The notes under the pieces are model-generated. The model did not search any database and had not been told where the DNA came from. It saw only the letters and a list, made by a program, of their open reading frames with translations. 64,000 nt of DNA from NCBI GenBank assembly GCA_009760855.2, contig WPIO01000093.1, forward strand, positions 120,001 through 184,000, read 5' to 3'. A program made the position numbers and the translations under genes. The first letter of the stretch is position 1, and each line of letters begins with the position of its first letter. This stretch comes from Cristatella mucedo. Lineage: Eukaryota > Bryozoa > Phylactolaemata > Cristatellidae. This document shows, in pieces, positions 10,903 to 22,941 of this stretch.

Positions 10903-11474
10903 GGCCGACCTTCAACATCACTGCCAATGAACCTATTGAACAGTCAAATAAATGAAATGCACCCCCAGTATAGTGAGCCAACAAGTTCCAGAGACGATGT
11001 ACAGAAGGATGCCACTGTGTTCGGCTTCTCTGCTTTCCTATCTCTCCCCCTCAGACTCCCCCTCTACCCCTCAATGGGCTTCGCTAATCTGCTCGTAGAG
11101 TACGTAGCATGCACTCTATGAATTGTATTGTTGACCAGCCGGTCGACAAGGGGAGCAGAGGCTGCGGTGCTCTGAGAGGCTGTGGTGCCTGCTACTGCTG
11201 TCAGGCTGCCAGGTCACCTGCTGAGCAGCTCTCTTTACCATGAAATCTGTTATTCTGTGTCTGTCTGTATGTTTGTCAGTCATACTTGCTGGCTATTTAA
11301 CGTCTAGGTTGAGCTAATGAGCCCCTATCGGAAAATGGGGTAATTGCTCATGGCACCACCAATGAACAATTTCATTCAGTGTAGCTGTGGGCATGAAATG
11401 ACCATTTCCATTGTGAGGAGGCCAGCAGGTCCTCTCCATCGGCAAGACAATTAGGGGCTGGACTGAGGGGGGAA

Positions 11475-11475
<1 letters not shown>

Positions 11476-11540
<65 letters not shown>
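11476..11540 (+). repeat. (CAG)n triplet repeat, about 21 units
   Basis: Pure CAG/AGC run. The poly-Cys and poly-Leu ORFs on the minus strand arise from it. Confidence 0.97.
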
Positions 11541-11541
<1 letters not shown>

Positions 11542-11863
11542 CAAGCACTGGCAGCACCAGCAGCCTTACCAGCAACATCTTGCTGTGGCTTTCAGCAGAA
11601 GTGCAATGCTAGCAACTGTAAATGAGACCCCCCCCCTTAAGGCAGCAGCTTCATGGCATTAGTAGCAACATCACAAGCCGCACAATGATGTATAGCGCAT
11701 GGATCATGATCACCTAGTCTTAGGCTTCTATCCGGCATAAGTCAAATGTTAGGTCGAAGCATCTACCTTTAGGTACGTACTAGCACAGGGCCTCAAAGGA
11801 TACAGAAACCAAAATAAGAAGGGAGACGGTGGAGCAAGAAAGATCAAGATGGATAGCTGGTAC

Positions 11864-11990
<127 letters not shown>

Positions 11991-12186
11991 GTTGCTGGGC
12001 AGCACAACACTTTTGCACCTGGTTAGTCAGTTTGATTTCCGACTTGCTTATGCATCAAAAGCATATAAAATAGCAAATTTTCCCTACGCAATTATATGCT
12101 TTTACGATCAGGAAAGTGAATGACTTGAAATTAAGCCGCTTCTGTTGAAAAAAACACTTTCTCTGATCTGTTACTTTCACACTTAC

Positions 12187-12319
12187 ATCCATTAAGTTCC
12201 ACTCCTTGATTATAGATGTCAGGAGCTCAGCATTTGACTTGGCAAGACCAATGGGATCAGATAAGATGGGATTGTCGAGGTCTTTCTGGTTTTTTGGTGT
12301 TCTCACACCACAGTTCCAC
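12187..12319 (-). pseudogene. Exon-like fragment of an unidentified (possibly transposon) protein
   Basis: A minus-strand frame encodes GLAKSNAELLTSIIKEWNLMD, given here in part, bounded by an acceptor-like TTTCACAG (ending 12320) and a consensus donor GTAAGT (12186-12181). It looks like an amphipathic protein segment and recalls uncharacterised, transposase-like invertebrate proteins, from memory only. The frame is closed by a stop just upstream of the acceptor. No partner exon with matching phase was found. Confidence 0.25.
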
Positions 12320-12700
12320 CTGTGAAATTGAAATGTGGATCTGCAATGTCTACCTCACTGCCTGACTTGCTGCTCTCTATTGAATATGGCTGAATCCTCT
12401 TCGGAGAGGTAGAGATGGGTAGGTCAGGGCAAAATGTTACTGGACTGATGGATGGCGAAATTTGTGGCTACATGGCAGGAGGCTCACTCTTGCCAGTCAT
12501 ATGTTAGGAAGACTACACGAAGCAGCATTAGCAGTTGCTTGAGTGGTCAGTCGGCTCCTGCCAAATTCTTGGCTCCTGTATCACATATGTACTATCCTGT
12601 AAACAAATAGGAATTAAATAAATTAAAAATGGCTCTCTGTGCAATACCTAATATTGGGCAAGAAGTTACACCTAGCGAGCAGCATTTTTGTTCCTCTTAC

Positions 12701-12920
12701 CTTCAATTGTTCTCTTGCAATGCTAGCATATGAAAACGATGCCCTCAAGGGCTTGTCTTGATCCTCACCTGGCATTCCGAAGTATGCCTTTTAGGCCTCG
12801 CACATCTTGACAAGCACTTTCACTGCGTCATTTTTTGCTCACTTTGATAAATTGCCTACACTCGTTGCAAAATGCATCTCTGGGTGCAAGCAACCTTTTG
12901 ATGCTGTGCGAATCAAATAA
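12701..12920 (-). pseudogene. Second exon-like fragment, with in-frame stops
   Basis: A minus-strand frame ends KAYFGMPGEDQDKPLRASFS plus ten further residues just before a donor-like GTAAGA (12700-12695). Two stops interrupt the frame upstream. Its phase does not join to the block at 12187-12319, so the two may be unrelated. Confidence 0.18.
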
Positions 12921-13613
12921 GGCTATTCATTTTTCTCTTATTTTCAAGAACACAAGCTAGAAACTCTCTTTTAAATGCAATTGCACAGTTTCACCTCTAC
13001 GGATTTTACTCTATTGTATTATGCCAGCGAAGCCCTCACTAATTCGGGTAGCGGCTCAGCATGCTTTATGTGTGAACCTGACGTCCGCACTGTAGGTAAC
13101 AGCAAAACAAGAGCGAAATTAGAAATGTTATTAACCCGAACTCGCAGAAGCGAGGTTTTTCTCGAGCAATAGCTATCTTTTATTCATCTTGAGCATAGCA
13201 GATTAGGAAAACACACTTTGTACCCAACAACAAAAAACAAATTGGAATCCGAAACCTATGGAGCTAGAGAGGGGAGAGAGAGAGAGAGAGATGAAAAAGA
13301 AGACGAGAGAGGGAGAGATCATGCACGAGCTGCTACTAAATCATCTATAATATCGAAGTGCCGAAGTGCAGTGGGACTACAAAACTGATAGCGTCGAATT
13401 GGCAGCAACTCTAAAAAAGTAACCGAGAAAGCCGTGGCTGAGCACTCAGTGGCTACCCTTAGATGCTGCACCAGTACACATTTACCATCTAAGATAAAAA
13501 TGAGAAGGGGCCGAACCTGAGATTAGACTAAGGGAAATAGTATGCATTAACTAGACCAGGATAGAGGAGACAGTGAGTGAACGAGGATGACAGAAACGGA
13601 GACAGTCAGGAAG

Positions 13614-13790
13614 TTACTGGGCTGCGATAGCCCAGGAGGTAGGAGGTGCTAGCTCTTCTCGACCGAGGTTGAGGGTCCGAATCCTGTAGTTGAGTGATTC
13701 TTTTTTGCCAACTGCAAGTGGTGATGATAGCCGATACGGTTCTTCTGCTGCACTACAAAAGAGGCTGTTAAACCAGCTAAGATAGACACA
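13614..13790 (+). mobile_element. tRNA-derived SINE
   Basis: Head GGGCTGCGATAGCCCAGG with box B-like GGTCCGAATCCTG, body TTTTGCCAACTGCAAGTGG, TTCTGCTGCACTACAAAAGA, end GGCTGTTAAACCAGCTAAG. Confidence 0.82.
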
Positions 13791-13876
13791 GAGGAAAAAC
13801 TGGAAGGAGGAGAAGGAGATAGAAAGGGCAGAGAGAAAGAGAAGGGGAACAGACAGGGGGTGAGAGAGAGAGGAAG

Positions 13877-13879
<3 letters not shown>

Positions 13880-13975
<96 letters not shown>

Positions 13976-13991
13976 GAGAGAGAGAGAGATA
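13880..13991 (+). repeat. (GA)n microsatellite
   Basis: About 55 GA units with one GAGT variant near 13973; follows a purine-rich lead (13800-13880). Confidence 0.97.
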
Positions 13992-14631
13992 AAGGTGGTC
14001 AGACGGGTCTAGGTGAAAAGGGAAATAGTAGCAAGACGTGGTAAGCAGTCAGATAGACGTTTGATAGACGCTAGACTGCATGCACCCGCATGTCTTGCAC
14101 GAGTAAATATAGCTGCAGCAAGCATAGCTAAGCTGGTTGAGCAACAATCGAATGCTGAGTGGCAGGTCAAGGTAACTCATTCCGACGGGTGTGGGCTATC
14201 CAGTGGTCGTCAGGGTCTCCAGTCGGTGAAAAATAGTCAGACGGCAGGCTGCTCCTGTGACAGTCGAAAGCCTGATATAAAGAAAATCGAAGGAGCTAGC
14301 CGGTCTCTGCTTTTAAGAATGCCCTCTGCGAGGCGATCCGTGAGAAAGAGTTCCGATATCACTCGTGCAGGTCACCAGCTTCCTACCCCCACCCCACCCC
14401 CATACAGGCTAGTGCAATCAATCATTCTACTAATGCCCTCGACGGTAAGGCACCGCGTGCAAACTTCCCTGGCCCAGATTCTCGACACTTCCATTAACCG
14501 GCATGCTGCTTGAGAGATGACGAGGGCCTTACCTCGGATCAGCAGCTGCAATGACAGCTTGCGTTATGCCTCGTCCCCCACTCGCTCTCCAGCTCGTCCC
14601 AATGCACTCTTAGTCTCTTCCCTTTCTCTTC

Positions 14632-14637
<6 letters not shown>

Positions 14638-14693
<56 letters not shown>
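14638..14693 (+). repeat. (CT)n microsatellite
   Basis: About 28 uninterrupted CT units. Confidence 0.97.
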
Positions 14694-14694
<1 letters not shown>

Positions 14695-15113
14695 AGGTCA
14701 CACGCTTGTGCATAGCACATGCACTGTCTTGCGGCTTCGCTCAGCACTCGACGTATCTAGAGAAATCGGCAGCTAGCTTATTAAAAAAACAACAGACCGA
14801 GCGTCTGGCACATGTGATTCCCGATCAGTGACAGCATCACGATAGAGGATGGCGGTGGGCGTGGGGGTGAGGATGCTGACCAATCCTGAGAGCAGATAGT
14901 TTACTAGTCAGTGGGCAGGATACATTAGAGCCTTGAGTGGGCGAGCCAGACTGGTAAGGAACAATAGGCAGAATCGTGCCAATTGCAGAAGCAGGAGTGA
15001 CCGTCTCTGAGCTGGATCAGAAACCACAAGCTCCCTGCCATAAAACCACTCGGCGTTCGGCAAAGGTTCCAGCTTCCCTCGAAGTTTGCCTCGAACGATT
15101 TTGAGGTCCTGTC

Positions 15114-15117
<4 letters not shown>

Positions 15118-15202
<85 letters not shown>
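15118..15202 (+). repeat. (CAG)n triplet repeat, 28 units
   Basis: Pure CAG run without interruption, the longest CAG tract in the window. Confidence 0.97.
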
Positions 15203-15203
<1 letters not shown>

Positions 15204-15817
15204 CCAAGCAGCCCTTACCGCGGTGCCTACAGGACCTGCCTCAGTGACTTCGATGAAGGCCACCCACCATTAGAGAGAGCTCTTTCAGTGGAACGCTTAA
15301 GGGCATCCAGTAAACGACCCCCCCCCCCCGAGGCCATCCAATGGCTACAAACGCTAGATAGGTATACGGTCGACATATGATAACCCTCTTTTCCTATAGC
15401 TGCTGTTTGCATGCTCCAATATGCCTGTCTAAATTAAGAAAGGATTAAAACTAGCATGAAAAAGAAGAAGTTGGACGAAACCTCAATCGCGTCTGCAGAA
15501 ATCAACAGCTGAGAGTGTTCAAAGGTCCAGTTTACAGTAATGAGCTGATAACTGGGGGCGTCTCACACTCGGTTATACTGAAATTTAGGTTTTTTCCGAG
15601 TATAATCTTTGTCAAAGCATGGCTCGCACGGCATCGTCACTTTTCTTCAGGTCTTTTCTGACATGTACAGGATATTCCTCGTTGTACCATATTTTCTTTA
15701 TCATGAACTCAGCCAGCCGTTACCCCAGCCGCACTATCTCAAATCGAAAATCCTTTACTGATACGTTCTGTGCTACAACAAAAGACACAACACAACCAAT
15801 ACAATACCCTCCTATTA

Positions 15818-16490
15818 ATAATAATAATAATAATGCACTTGATAAAGCGCCCTCAGAGAACTTAATCTCTCTCTAGGTGCTTTACATTTGCTGCAAAGGG
15901 AAATGCAATTGAATGGTGAGTAAAATCCTGATTGATAAACAAACAAAATGAATAACATGGTTAGGGGTGACATGCACAGAGTCAGCATGCAGATGTGGTT
16001 AGTGACAGCAGGCACAGTGTCAGCACACATAAGCACATCAAGGACAAATCACAGGGACCCACTAAATGCTGTCCTAAATAGGTGTGTTTTTAGGTTCCTT
16101 TTAAATGTGGTCAGGTCAGAGGATGTTCTGACGCAGGTCGAGAGGCAGTTCCAGGCTTTGGGAGCATGCGAACTAAATGCACGGTCTCCAACGGATTGGA
16201 GGTTTGTACGAGGTATTTGTAGACTGTTGGATTCCGAAAAGCGGGTGGTACGATGCTTGGCCTGATGGGGGAGTATATCTGAAAGATAGGCTGGATCAAA
16301 AGAATGAAGGGACCTAAAAGTGAGCGACAAAACCTTGAAGTCGATCCGTTGCTTGACTGGTAGCCAGTGCAGGTCGGCAAGAAGTGGTGTAATGTGGCAA
16401 CTGCAACGCTCACGACAGACAAGCCTAGCTGTGGAGTTTTGCACCAGCTGCAATCGCCTGATCGCACATGCTGGCAGGCCGGTAAGCAAA
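15818..16490 (-). mobile_element. CR1/L2-type LINE 3' fragment with RT C-terminus
   Basis: A minus-strand frame of 146 codons (16489-16049) covers the LINE C-terminal domain: RRLQLVQNSTARLVC, LHWLPVKQRIDFKVL, GDRAFSS and KRNLKTHLFRTAF. It is followed by the shared 3' UTR and an (ATT)n tail at 15818-15835. 5' truncated; this is one of the best-preserved C-termini in the window. Confidence 0.87.
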
Positions 16491-16856
16491 GAGTTTGCCG
16501 ATCTTTATGAGACGTATATCGGGTATATCGGGCAGTGCACAGTGCACAGTCTTGTCAGACTGTTATGCTTTGGCTGTCACGCACGTCTGCCTCATGTCAC
16601 GCCTGCAGTTCACTGAAATGTATGACTGCAACGCGACATGCAAGTATTTAACTGAAAGGCATGCCTGCAGCATGGCATACCTGTTTTGACCGAAAGAGAT
16701 CAGCATAAGCAAGTAGTAACTTTTGGCAACCAAAAATGTTAAAAAAGATACATCCCCTCTCACACTTGGTGAAGTTTCAAACTTTTTCGGTGCATGAGAG
16801 GAATATATGTTTTAAAAGACAGTGGTCCACTAATGTCACAAGGCAATCTGTACGAC
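16491..16856. other. Unassigned spacer between LINE copies
   Basis: GCATGCCTGCAG-type short motifs near 16580-16680 recur, but no element was recognised. Confidence 0.45.
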
Positions 16857-18880
16857 AATAATAGTAATAGTGTATTTGTATAGCGCCCTCAGAAAACATA
16901 TCTTTTTCTAGACACTTTGCATATGCTGAATCTGATGTGTTATCAAATGGTTAATGGCAAGTGTTAATGGCAGTGTCAACAAGCATACTATGGTTAGAGG
17001 TAACATGCAAAGACCCATCATGCAAATGTGGTTAGTGGCAGAATGCACAGTGTCAGTATGCATATGCATATAAATAGCATGTCACAAGAGCCCACCAAAT
17101 ACTGTGAGAAACAGGTACGTTTTAGCTTCTTTTTAAATGTAGCCAAGTCGGAGGATGTCCTGCCATCAGTCGAGAATGAGTTCCAGGCTTTGGGAGCACA
17201 CAAGGCACGGTATCCAGTGAATTTGACGTTCGTACGAGGTGTAGCTTAACACAGTTTGATTCAGAAAGCAGATGGTACGATGCTTAGCCTGGTTTGAGAG
17301 TAGTTATGGTAAGTAGACTGGAGCCAGAGAATGAAGGGAAGTAAATGTGAGTGGCATAACCTTGAAGTCGTCAGATGCAGTTGCAGATTCAGTTGCATAT
17401 GTCAGCCATGTGTGCAGGCAGGGAGTTGAGATAATTTGTCGGGCTGATAGGGAACAAAGCATAGACACTGTTTTTTGTCTGCATAGACGTGAAAGTATAG
17501 ATTGAGCTTGGCGATCGCGTCGGCAAGAGGGAGAGTGCAATTGTGAAAAGAAGCAGACCAACCATAAGGCCCTGAGGTACCCCTCTCATACTTTACTGGT
17601 TTCTCGGATTATGTTTGCCAGTTTACATCAATACTGTGGAGTCTCCCACTAAGATAGGACCTAAACCAATGCAGCTATGTGCCTATGATGAATGCCCAGG
17701 TGAGATAAGAGGCACTCGAGAAGAACTTTGTGATCAATAGTATCAAATGCTACCAAAAGAAGCAAAAAGAGCAGAGAAGCTTTACTTAGGTCTGAATTCC
17801 CAAGAAGATCGTTATTCACCCGAAGCAATGCTGGCCCTCTGATGTTTTTAGCTCTAAAAGTAGACTGGAACCTACTGGCTAGGTTTGACATTTCAATTTA
17901 AGAGTTTAATTGGCCTGCCACTATCCGTTCAAGTGTCTTAGATATGAACAGCTTGGAGACTGGGCAGAAATCGCTTAAGTTCTCTTGGTCTAGTGATGCT
18001 TTCTTAGTAGATATACTACCCCATCAGGCCAAGTATCGTACCACCCGCTTTTCGGAATCCAGCAGTCTAGAAATACCTCGTACAAACCTTAAATCCTTTA
18101 GAGACCGTGCATTTAGTTCGTATGCTCGCACAGCCTGGAACTCCCTCCCGACCTGCGTCAGAACATCCCCCGACCTGACCACATTTAAAAGGAACCTAAA
18201 AACACACCTATTTAGGACAGCGTTTAACGGGTCCCTGTGATTCGTCCTTGATGTGCTTATGCGTGCTGACACTGTGCATGCTGCCACTAACCACATTTGC
18301 ATGCTGACCCTGTGCATGTCACCCCTAACCATATTATTCATTTTGTTTGTTTTTCAAGCATGATTTTACTTACCATTCAATTGCATTTCACTTTGCAGCA
18401 AATGTAAAGCACCTAGAGAGAGATTAAGTTCTCTGAGGGCGCTTTATCAAGTGAATTATTATTAGTAGTAGTAGTAGTAAGTGGCCAAACAGCAGCCTTT
18501 TGGAAAGGTGCAGGGACGAGGCCTGAGGCTATGGACCTATTTATTATGTTATCATGCATGGCAGAAGCAGATTTATGCAGTATAGAAGTAGAGCACTGGG
18601 AATAGTTTCTAGAGGGCTAGTAATCTGTGACTGAGATGAATTTCTGGAGGTCTGTCAGTCGTGGCCTTCTTGAATACAGCCATTGATGTGCTGTATGGAG
18701 TTAAGGAGATGAGTCGCGTGGGAGTGTTGCTGAGGGCCAGGTGTCCAGCCCGGATGCTGTTTCCTTGGTGGACTATCTACTTATGTTTATGCTGCTAATA
18801 AAGAAGCTTGAGAAGCGATCAGCTAGATTACCTCAAGGATCACTAGGTACGAAGCTAAGCTGGGAGGAGTTAAGGAGGTG
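16857..18880 (-). mobile_element. CR1/L2-type LINE, interrupted by a second copy
   Basis: Tail and C-terminus at 16857-17290. The RT core is near 17891-17661 on the minus strand with FDTIDHKVLL (RT motif A region). Upstream RT sequence resumes at 18480-18880 (SGLVPAPFQKAAVWP-like). A plus-strand copy of the same family (17985-18478) lies inside it. Frames are broken throughout. Confidence 0.75.
17985..18478 (+). mobile_element. CR1/L2-type LINE 3' copy nested in an opposite-strand copy
   Basis: Plus-strand C-terminus (VDILPHQAKYRTTRFSESS to FKRNLKTHLFRTAFNGS, 18006-18240) with full 3' UTR and tail signature AGAGAGATTAAGTTCTCTGA ending in (ATT/GTA)n. It splits the minus-strand element 16857-18880, so it inserted later. 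Confidence 0.82.
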
Positions 18881-18881
18881 G

Positions 18882-19520
18882 TTATAATAATAATAATGCA
18901 CTTGATAAAGCGCCCTCGGAGAACTTAATCTCTCTCTAGGTGCTTTACATTTGCTGCAAAGTGAAATGCAATTGAATGGTGAGTAAAATCATGCTTGAAA
19001 AACAAACACAATGAATAATATGGTTAGGGGTGACATGCACAGGGTCAGCATGCAAATGTGGTTAGTGGCAGCATGCACAGTGTCAGCACGCATAAGCACA
19101 TCAAGGACAAATCACAGGGACCCACTAAATGCTGTCCTAAATAGGTGTGTTTTTAAGTTTCTTTTCAACTGTGGTTAAGTCAGGGGATGGCGTGACGAAA
19201 GTCGGGAGTGAGTTCCAGGCTTTGGAAGCACACGAACTAAAGGCACGGTCTCCAAAGGATTGGAGATTTGTACGAGGTATTTCTAGAGTGTTGGATTCCG
19301 AAAAGCGGGTGGTACGATGCTTGGCCTGATGGGGTAGTATATCTGAGAGATAGGCTGGAGCCATCGAATGAAGGGACCTACAAGTGAGCGACAAAACCTT
19401 GAAGTCAATCCGTTGCTTGACTGGTAGCCAGTGCAGGTCGGCGAGAAGTGGTGTAATGTGGCAACTGCGATGCTCACGACAGACAAGCCTAACTGCAGAG
19501 TTTTGCACCAGCTGCAGCTA
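18882..19520 (-). mobile_element. CR1/L2-type LINE 3' fragment
   Basis: Begins with the (AAT)n tail at 18885. The minus-strand C-terminal frame (19508-19137) reads QNSAVRLVCREHRSCHITPL, with GDRAFSSCASKAWNSLP further on. It abuts the 5' side of the preceding minus-strand copy, giving a tail-to-head pair. Confidence 0.85.
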
Positions 19521-21236
19521 GGTTAACAATAGACTTGGTTGACAAATAGACACCCCTTTTGTATGGTCCATCTGTGATTCGACAATATTTTTTTATAGAT
19601 GCTAGTCCTAGCCTTTGCTAGGATAGATTGGTGTGATCTACAATAGTCCTTGTATACGTGATCACAAATAAGAAGCAAGAAGGTCAGTAGCATAATTAGA
19701 GCATAAGTTTAAAAGAACCAACAGGATGTGATATCGCCAGGGGATGGTAGAAAAATGTAAAATTTAACTCCTCGGTCTCTATGGCAAAGAGTCATGCAAT
19801 GCTTAAAATAAAACCGTTTTGGAACCCTAACATGCTATACACTTTAGCTGGTAATCTAACTTCAAACTTATGATTCTATGATGCCGTGATTACTGTGTCA
19901 TTTATTAAAACTGAAGCTTCTGTTTAACTCCAGAGCTCGTGGGAAACACAAGTTAGTTGTTGCTAAAAATGAACAGCTGAGTGCAGGGTGATATGACTGG
20001 GAGCCACCCCTTACACAAGCAGCACTGACCTCAACTAGTTTGAAGTAAGATAAAGCTTCCCAATGCTGAGAAATATGCCGATATGCAGACCGTTCTGCAG
20101 TTCATGCCAAGCTAGTTTAACATTCAACCTCCTAATGTCTATAATGCTGGCAACTGAGATCGAGCCAATGGTTCACTCACCGTTTTTGTGGATTTCTGCC
20201 ATCATGCCATTGCAGGCCACTGCTATTGGACCCAATCGGTAGTCCCCTTAGCTCTCACGTGTGATGTGGGTTTACTGCCGACATGTTTGCAATGCCGACT
20301 CTAGCGATCCATCCGGAGCAGGTCACCCCTGTACTTCTCCCATTAAAACCGGGTGAGGGTGCCGGCCGGCCTTTGGTGTTCCCTCCATCAGTGCTGCCAG
20401 TGGCGGCCTATTGATTGCTGCTCGAGCACCAGCCAGCAAGCATTCCCAACATCTGCTCGGACCATCGGGGTCAGGAGTAGCAATATAGCTGAGATGCCTT
20501 GCGAGGAGGCTAGCAACGGCCCAGAGCAGCGCGTACTTGTGTACTGTGCCTCTGCCCGGGGCTGAAGCTGAGCAGCATGCTGCCGGCGCTTCTCCAGTGG
20601 AGCAAGAAATCTCTGCTCACACACTCTGGTTCCCCTCGTGGAAGGTGGGAGTCATGCTTCGGCGACACGATCAGCACGATCGTGCCCTACCCACGGCGAG
20701 GCCAGGTTGATAGCAGGAGAGGTGCTGGTAGAGCTCTGGTCTCTGAAGTTAAGCCCTCTCGGCCTGGTGGCTGCTCAGTTCATTTCGACTTGTTTTTAAA
20801 TGCTCAGAGTAGCCCACACACCAGCACCAGAACTACCGACTATCTGTGAAAGCTATTTACCAAGATTGGGCAACCGAATACACGAATCAGGGTCAGCCTG
20901 GAAAGCTAGCCGGGTTCATGGAGACGTAGCGAACAAAAGAAAGAGACAAGGTGCGTTCGCAAGCGAGAGTTTGAGAGTGAGCACACGCACAAGAAGGCTG
21001 GCTTTAATAGCTCAACTAAGAGCTTACTCCGGCGATGCTGAACTACTTCCCCAGTTTCAGCTTTCTTGTGCCCTCTAAGGACAATAAATTATATGCCCTT
21101 GACCTAAATAGCTTTTGATCTGTTGGTCTTCTACGGTGCGACTCTCTGCACCGAAACGACGTCTCTCTATTCCTGCCTTCCTCAGGCTCATATTCTTTCT
21201 AGCCGTCCTTCACTGCAGTTTTTAATACTTATTTGC
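19521..21236. other. Unassigned sequence
   Basis: 20340-20780 is moderately GC-rich with short ORFs and no domain. An AATAAA occurs at 21085 after a short open frame. No element was identified. Confidence 0.45.
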
Positions 21237-21350
21237 TCGACTGCTCTCCTGACTCAGCTTCGGTTCTCACTTTCTCGTCGTTGCCTGGTAGGAAGTCTGT
21301 TGGCAACCACGAACCACGTGTGCACAGAAAGACAGCTTAGCTTCTGAGTG
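21237..21350. repeat. Copy of the unclassified repeat at 3519-3650
   Basis: Shares CTGCTCTCCTGACTC, a CTTTCTC block, GAAGTC(T/A)GTTGG and a downstream GAGTG..CAC block with the insert in the LINE at 3434-3713. Confidence 0.45.
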
Positions 21351-21429
21351 TGCACAGACAGCTCTCCAGCATAACTCCAACCAAGTCCCTGTGGCTCTGT
21401 AGAGTGAGTCACAGATGAAGACAGTCGTT

Positions 21430-21720
21430 ATACTTTGTAATAAAAAATTATTCAGTGCCCTAAGTGAGGTAACTTTCACTCCAGGCACTTTAATCATGAC
21501 GGAAAGGGAACATTTATAAATGATAGCATGAACAATTTAAGCATGCATGAGCAGACAAAGAAAAAACTCATGCTAACAGAGCAAATACTGTGAAATACTT
21601 TGAGGAGTAGGTTTTTTAGTTACTTTTCCACAAAGATATTTAAGTCATGCCATATCGTGACCTCAGTTGGCGCTGATTTCCAGGCTCCGATGAGAACAGT
21701 GTAACCAATTGAACCTAGCA
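21430..21720 (-). mobile_element. Strongly diverged LINE 3' fragment
   Basis: AATAAAAAATTATTCAGTGCCC-like tail (read from 21438) and 3' UTR, then the reverse of the C-terminal region (GATTTCCAGGCTCCGATGAG). Poorly preserved. Confidence 0.5.
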
Positions 21721-21789
21721 GCTCTGGATCTGCAATCCTTCAAATTAACACAACGCAGGTAGCAGCGCTAGTTCACGGAGCCACCACCA

Positions 21790-22320
21790 CGAGACACTAT
21801 CAGCCTGTGTAATCAGGCGCTTAGAGCTTGTGCAAATCTCTGCAACTAAGCTTGTCTATCGTGACCGTCGAAATTGCCACATGACACCACTTCTTGCCTA
21901 CCTGCACTGGCTCCCAATCAAGTAGCATATAGACTTCAAGGTTATATTACTTACTTTTAGGCCCGTCCATTCTCTGGCTCCAGCCTACCTATCAGAACTA
22001 CTCCCCCACCAGGGGAAGAATCCCACAACCTGCTGTTCTGACTCAAATCGTTTAGCCATACCTCGTATGAACCTCAAAACCGTTGGAGACCGCGCCTTTA
22101 GTTTGTATGCTCCCAAAGCCTGGAACTCACCACCGATGCACATCACAACGTCCCTGCCATGACCACATTTAAAAAGAATCTTAAAACGCACCTATTTACT
22201 ATAGCATGTGGTGGGTCTGTGTGATTCGTTCGTCGCGTGCATTTACCTGCTTACAAAATGCCTGCTGCTTGCGGATGTTGCCACCAAACATTTTGTAATG
22301 CTTAATATGCAACATCTGCA
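21790..22320 (+). mobile_element. CR1/L2-type LINE 3' fragment
   Basis: The plus strand shows the C-terminal coding region (ACCTGCACTGGCTCCCAATC, TTTTAGGCCCGTCCATTCTC, AAAAAGAATCTTAAAACGCA) and the start of the 3' UTR. Stops and frameshifts throughout; no tail. Confidence 0.7.
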
Positions 22321-22327
22321 ATGTGCC

Positions 22328-22330
<3 letters not shown>

Positions 22331-22369
<39 letters not shown>

Positions 22370-22370
22370 G
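22331..22370 (+). repeat. (GA)n microsatellite, short
   Basis: About 18 GA units with one GGGA variant. Confidence 0.95.
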
Positions 22371-22874
22371 GATCAAGAATTGCCGAGCTGAGTTCCAAAG
22401 TCCCGAGATTGCTAAAAACTCATCCACCACAGCAGACTATTCAATCGTCGGACATGGTGGTCAGCTGTCACTAACCGTCGAGCCACACTGGCACTCGGCC
22501 GAGGAGCCAGCCAGCCGATGACAACGGAAGCTGCACATGCCAAGCAGGATCTAGTGAGAGACAGAGTTGTCTCCCCTGTCCCACACAGTCTACTCAGAGG
22601 TTAAGGCAGCCAAGGGAGGGTGGTGGCAGCAGTGGCAGTGGCTTCAGCAGTGGCAGCTGCTGAGCTTTCTAGCTACTGCCACTGCTAGTAAAGACGTCGA
22701 AGCATGTGGTCAACTGTGATTTGCGGGCAGCACCAGCAGCCAGTGGTGCTCAGCCGGCAGCAGCTCGTAATGGCTACTGGCGTATGCACGGATGCAGTAG
22801 GGCCTGAGCATGCGGAGGAGCGCTTCGAGCAGCAGGGGTGGACGCCGGTGTGCTGCTGCCCTCACTATCAGCTC

Positions 22875-22941
<67 letters not shown>

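Larger units (their letters stand above)
13992..15817. other. Unassigned sequence between microsatellites
   Basis: A 166-codon plus-strand ORF (14013-14513) begins in the purine-rich flank and has no recognisable domain; likely chance. The rest holds the CT and CAG tracts, and 15203-15817 has nothing recognised. Confidence 0.45.

Noticed and set aside
16049-16489. 146-codon ORF as a cellular gene
   Set aside because: It is the C-terminal part of a LINE reverse-transcriptase protein, repeated at several other places in the window.
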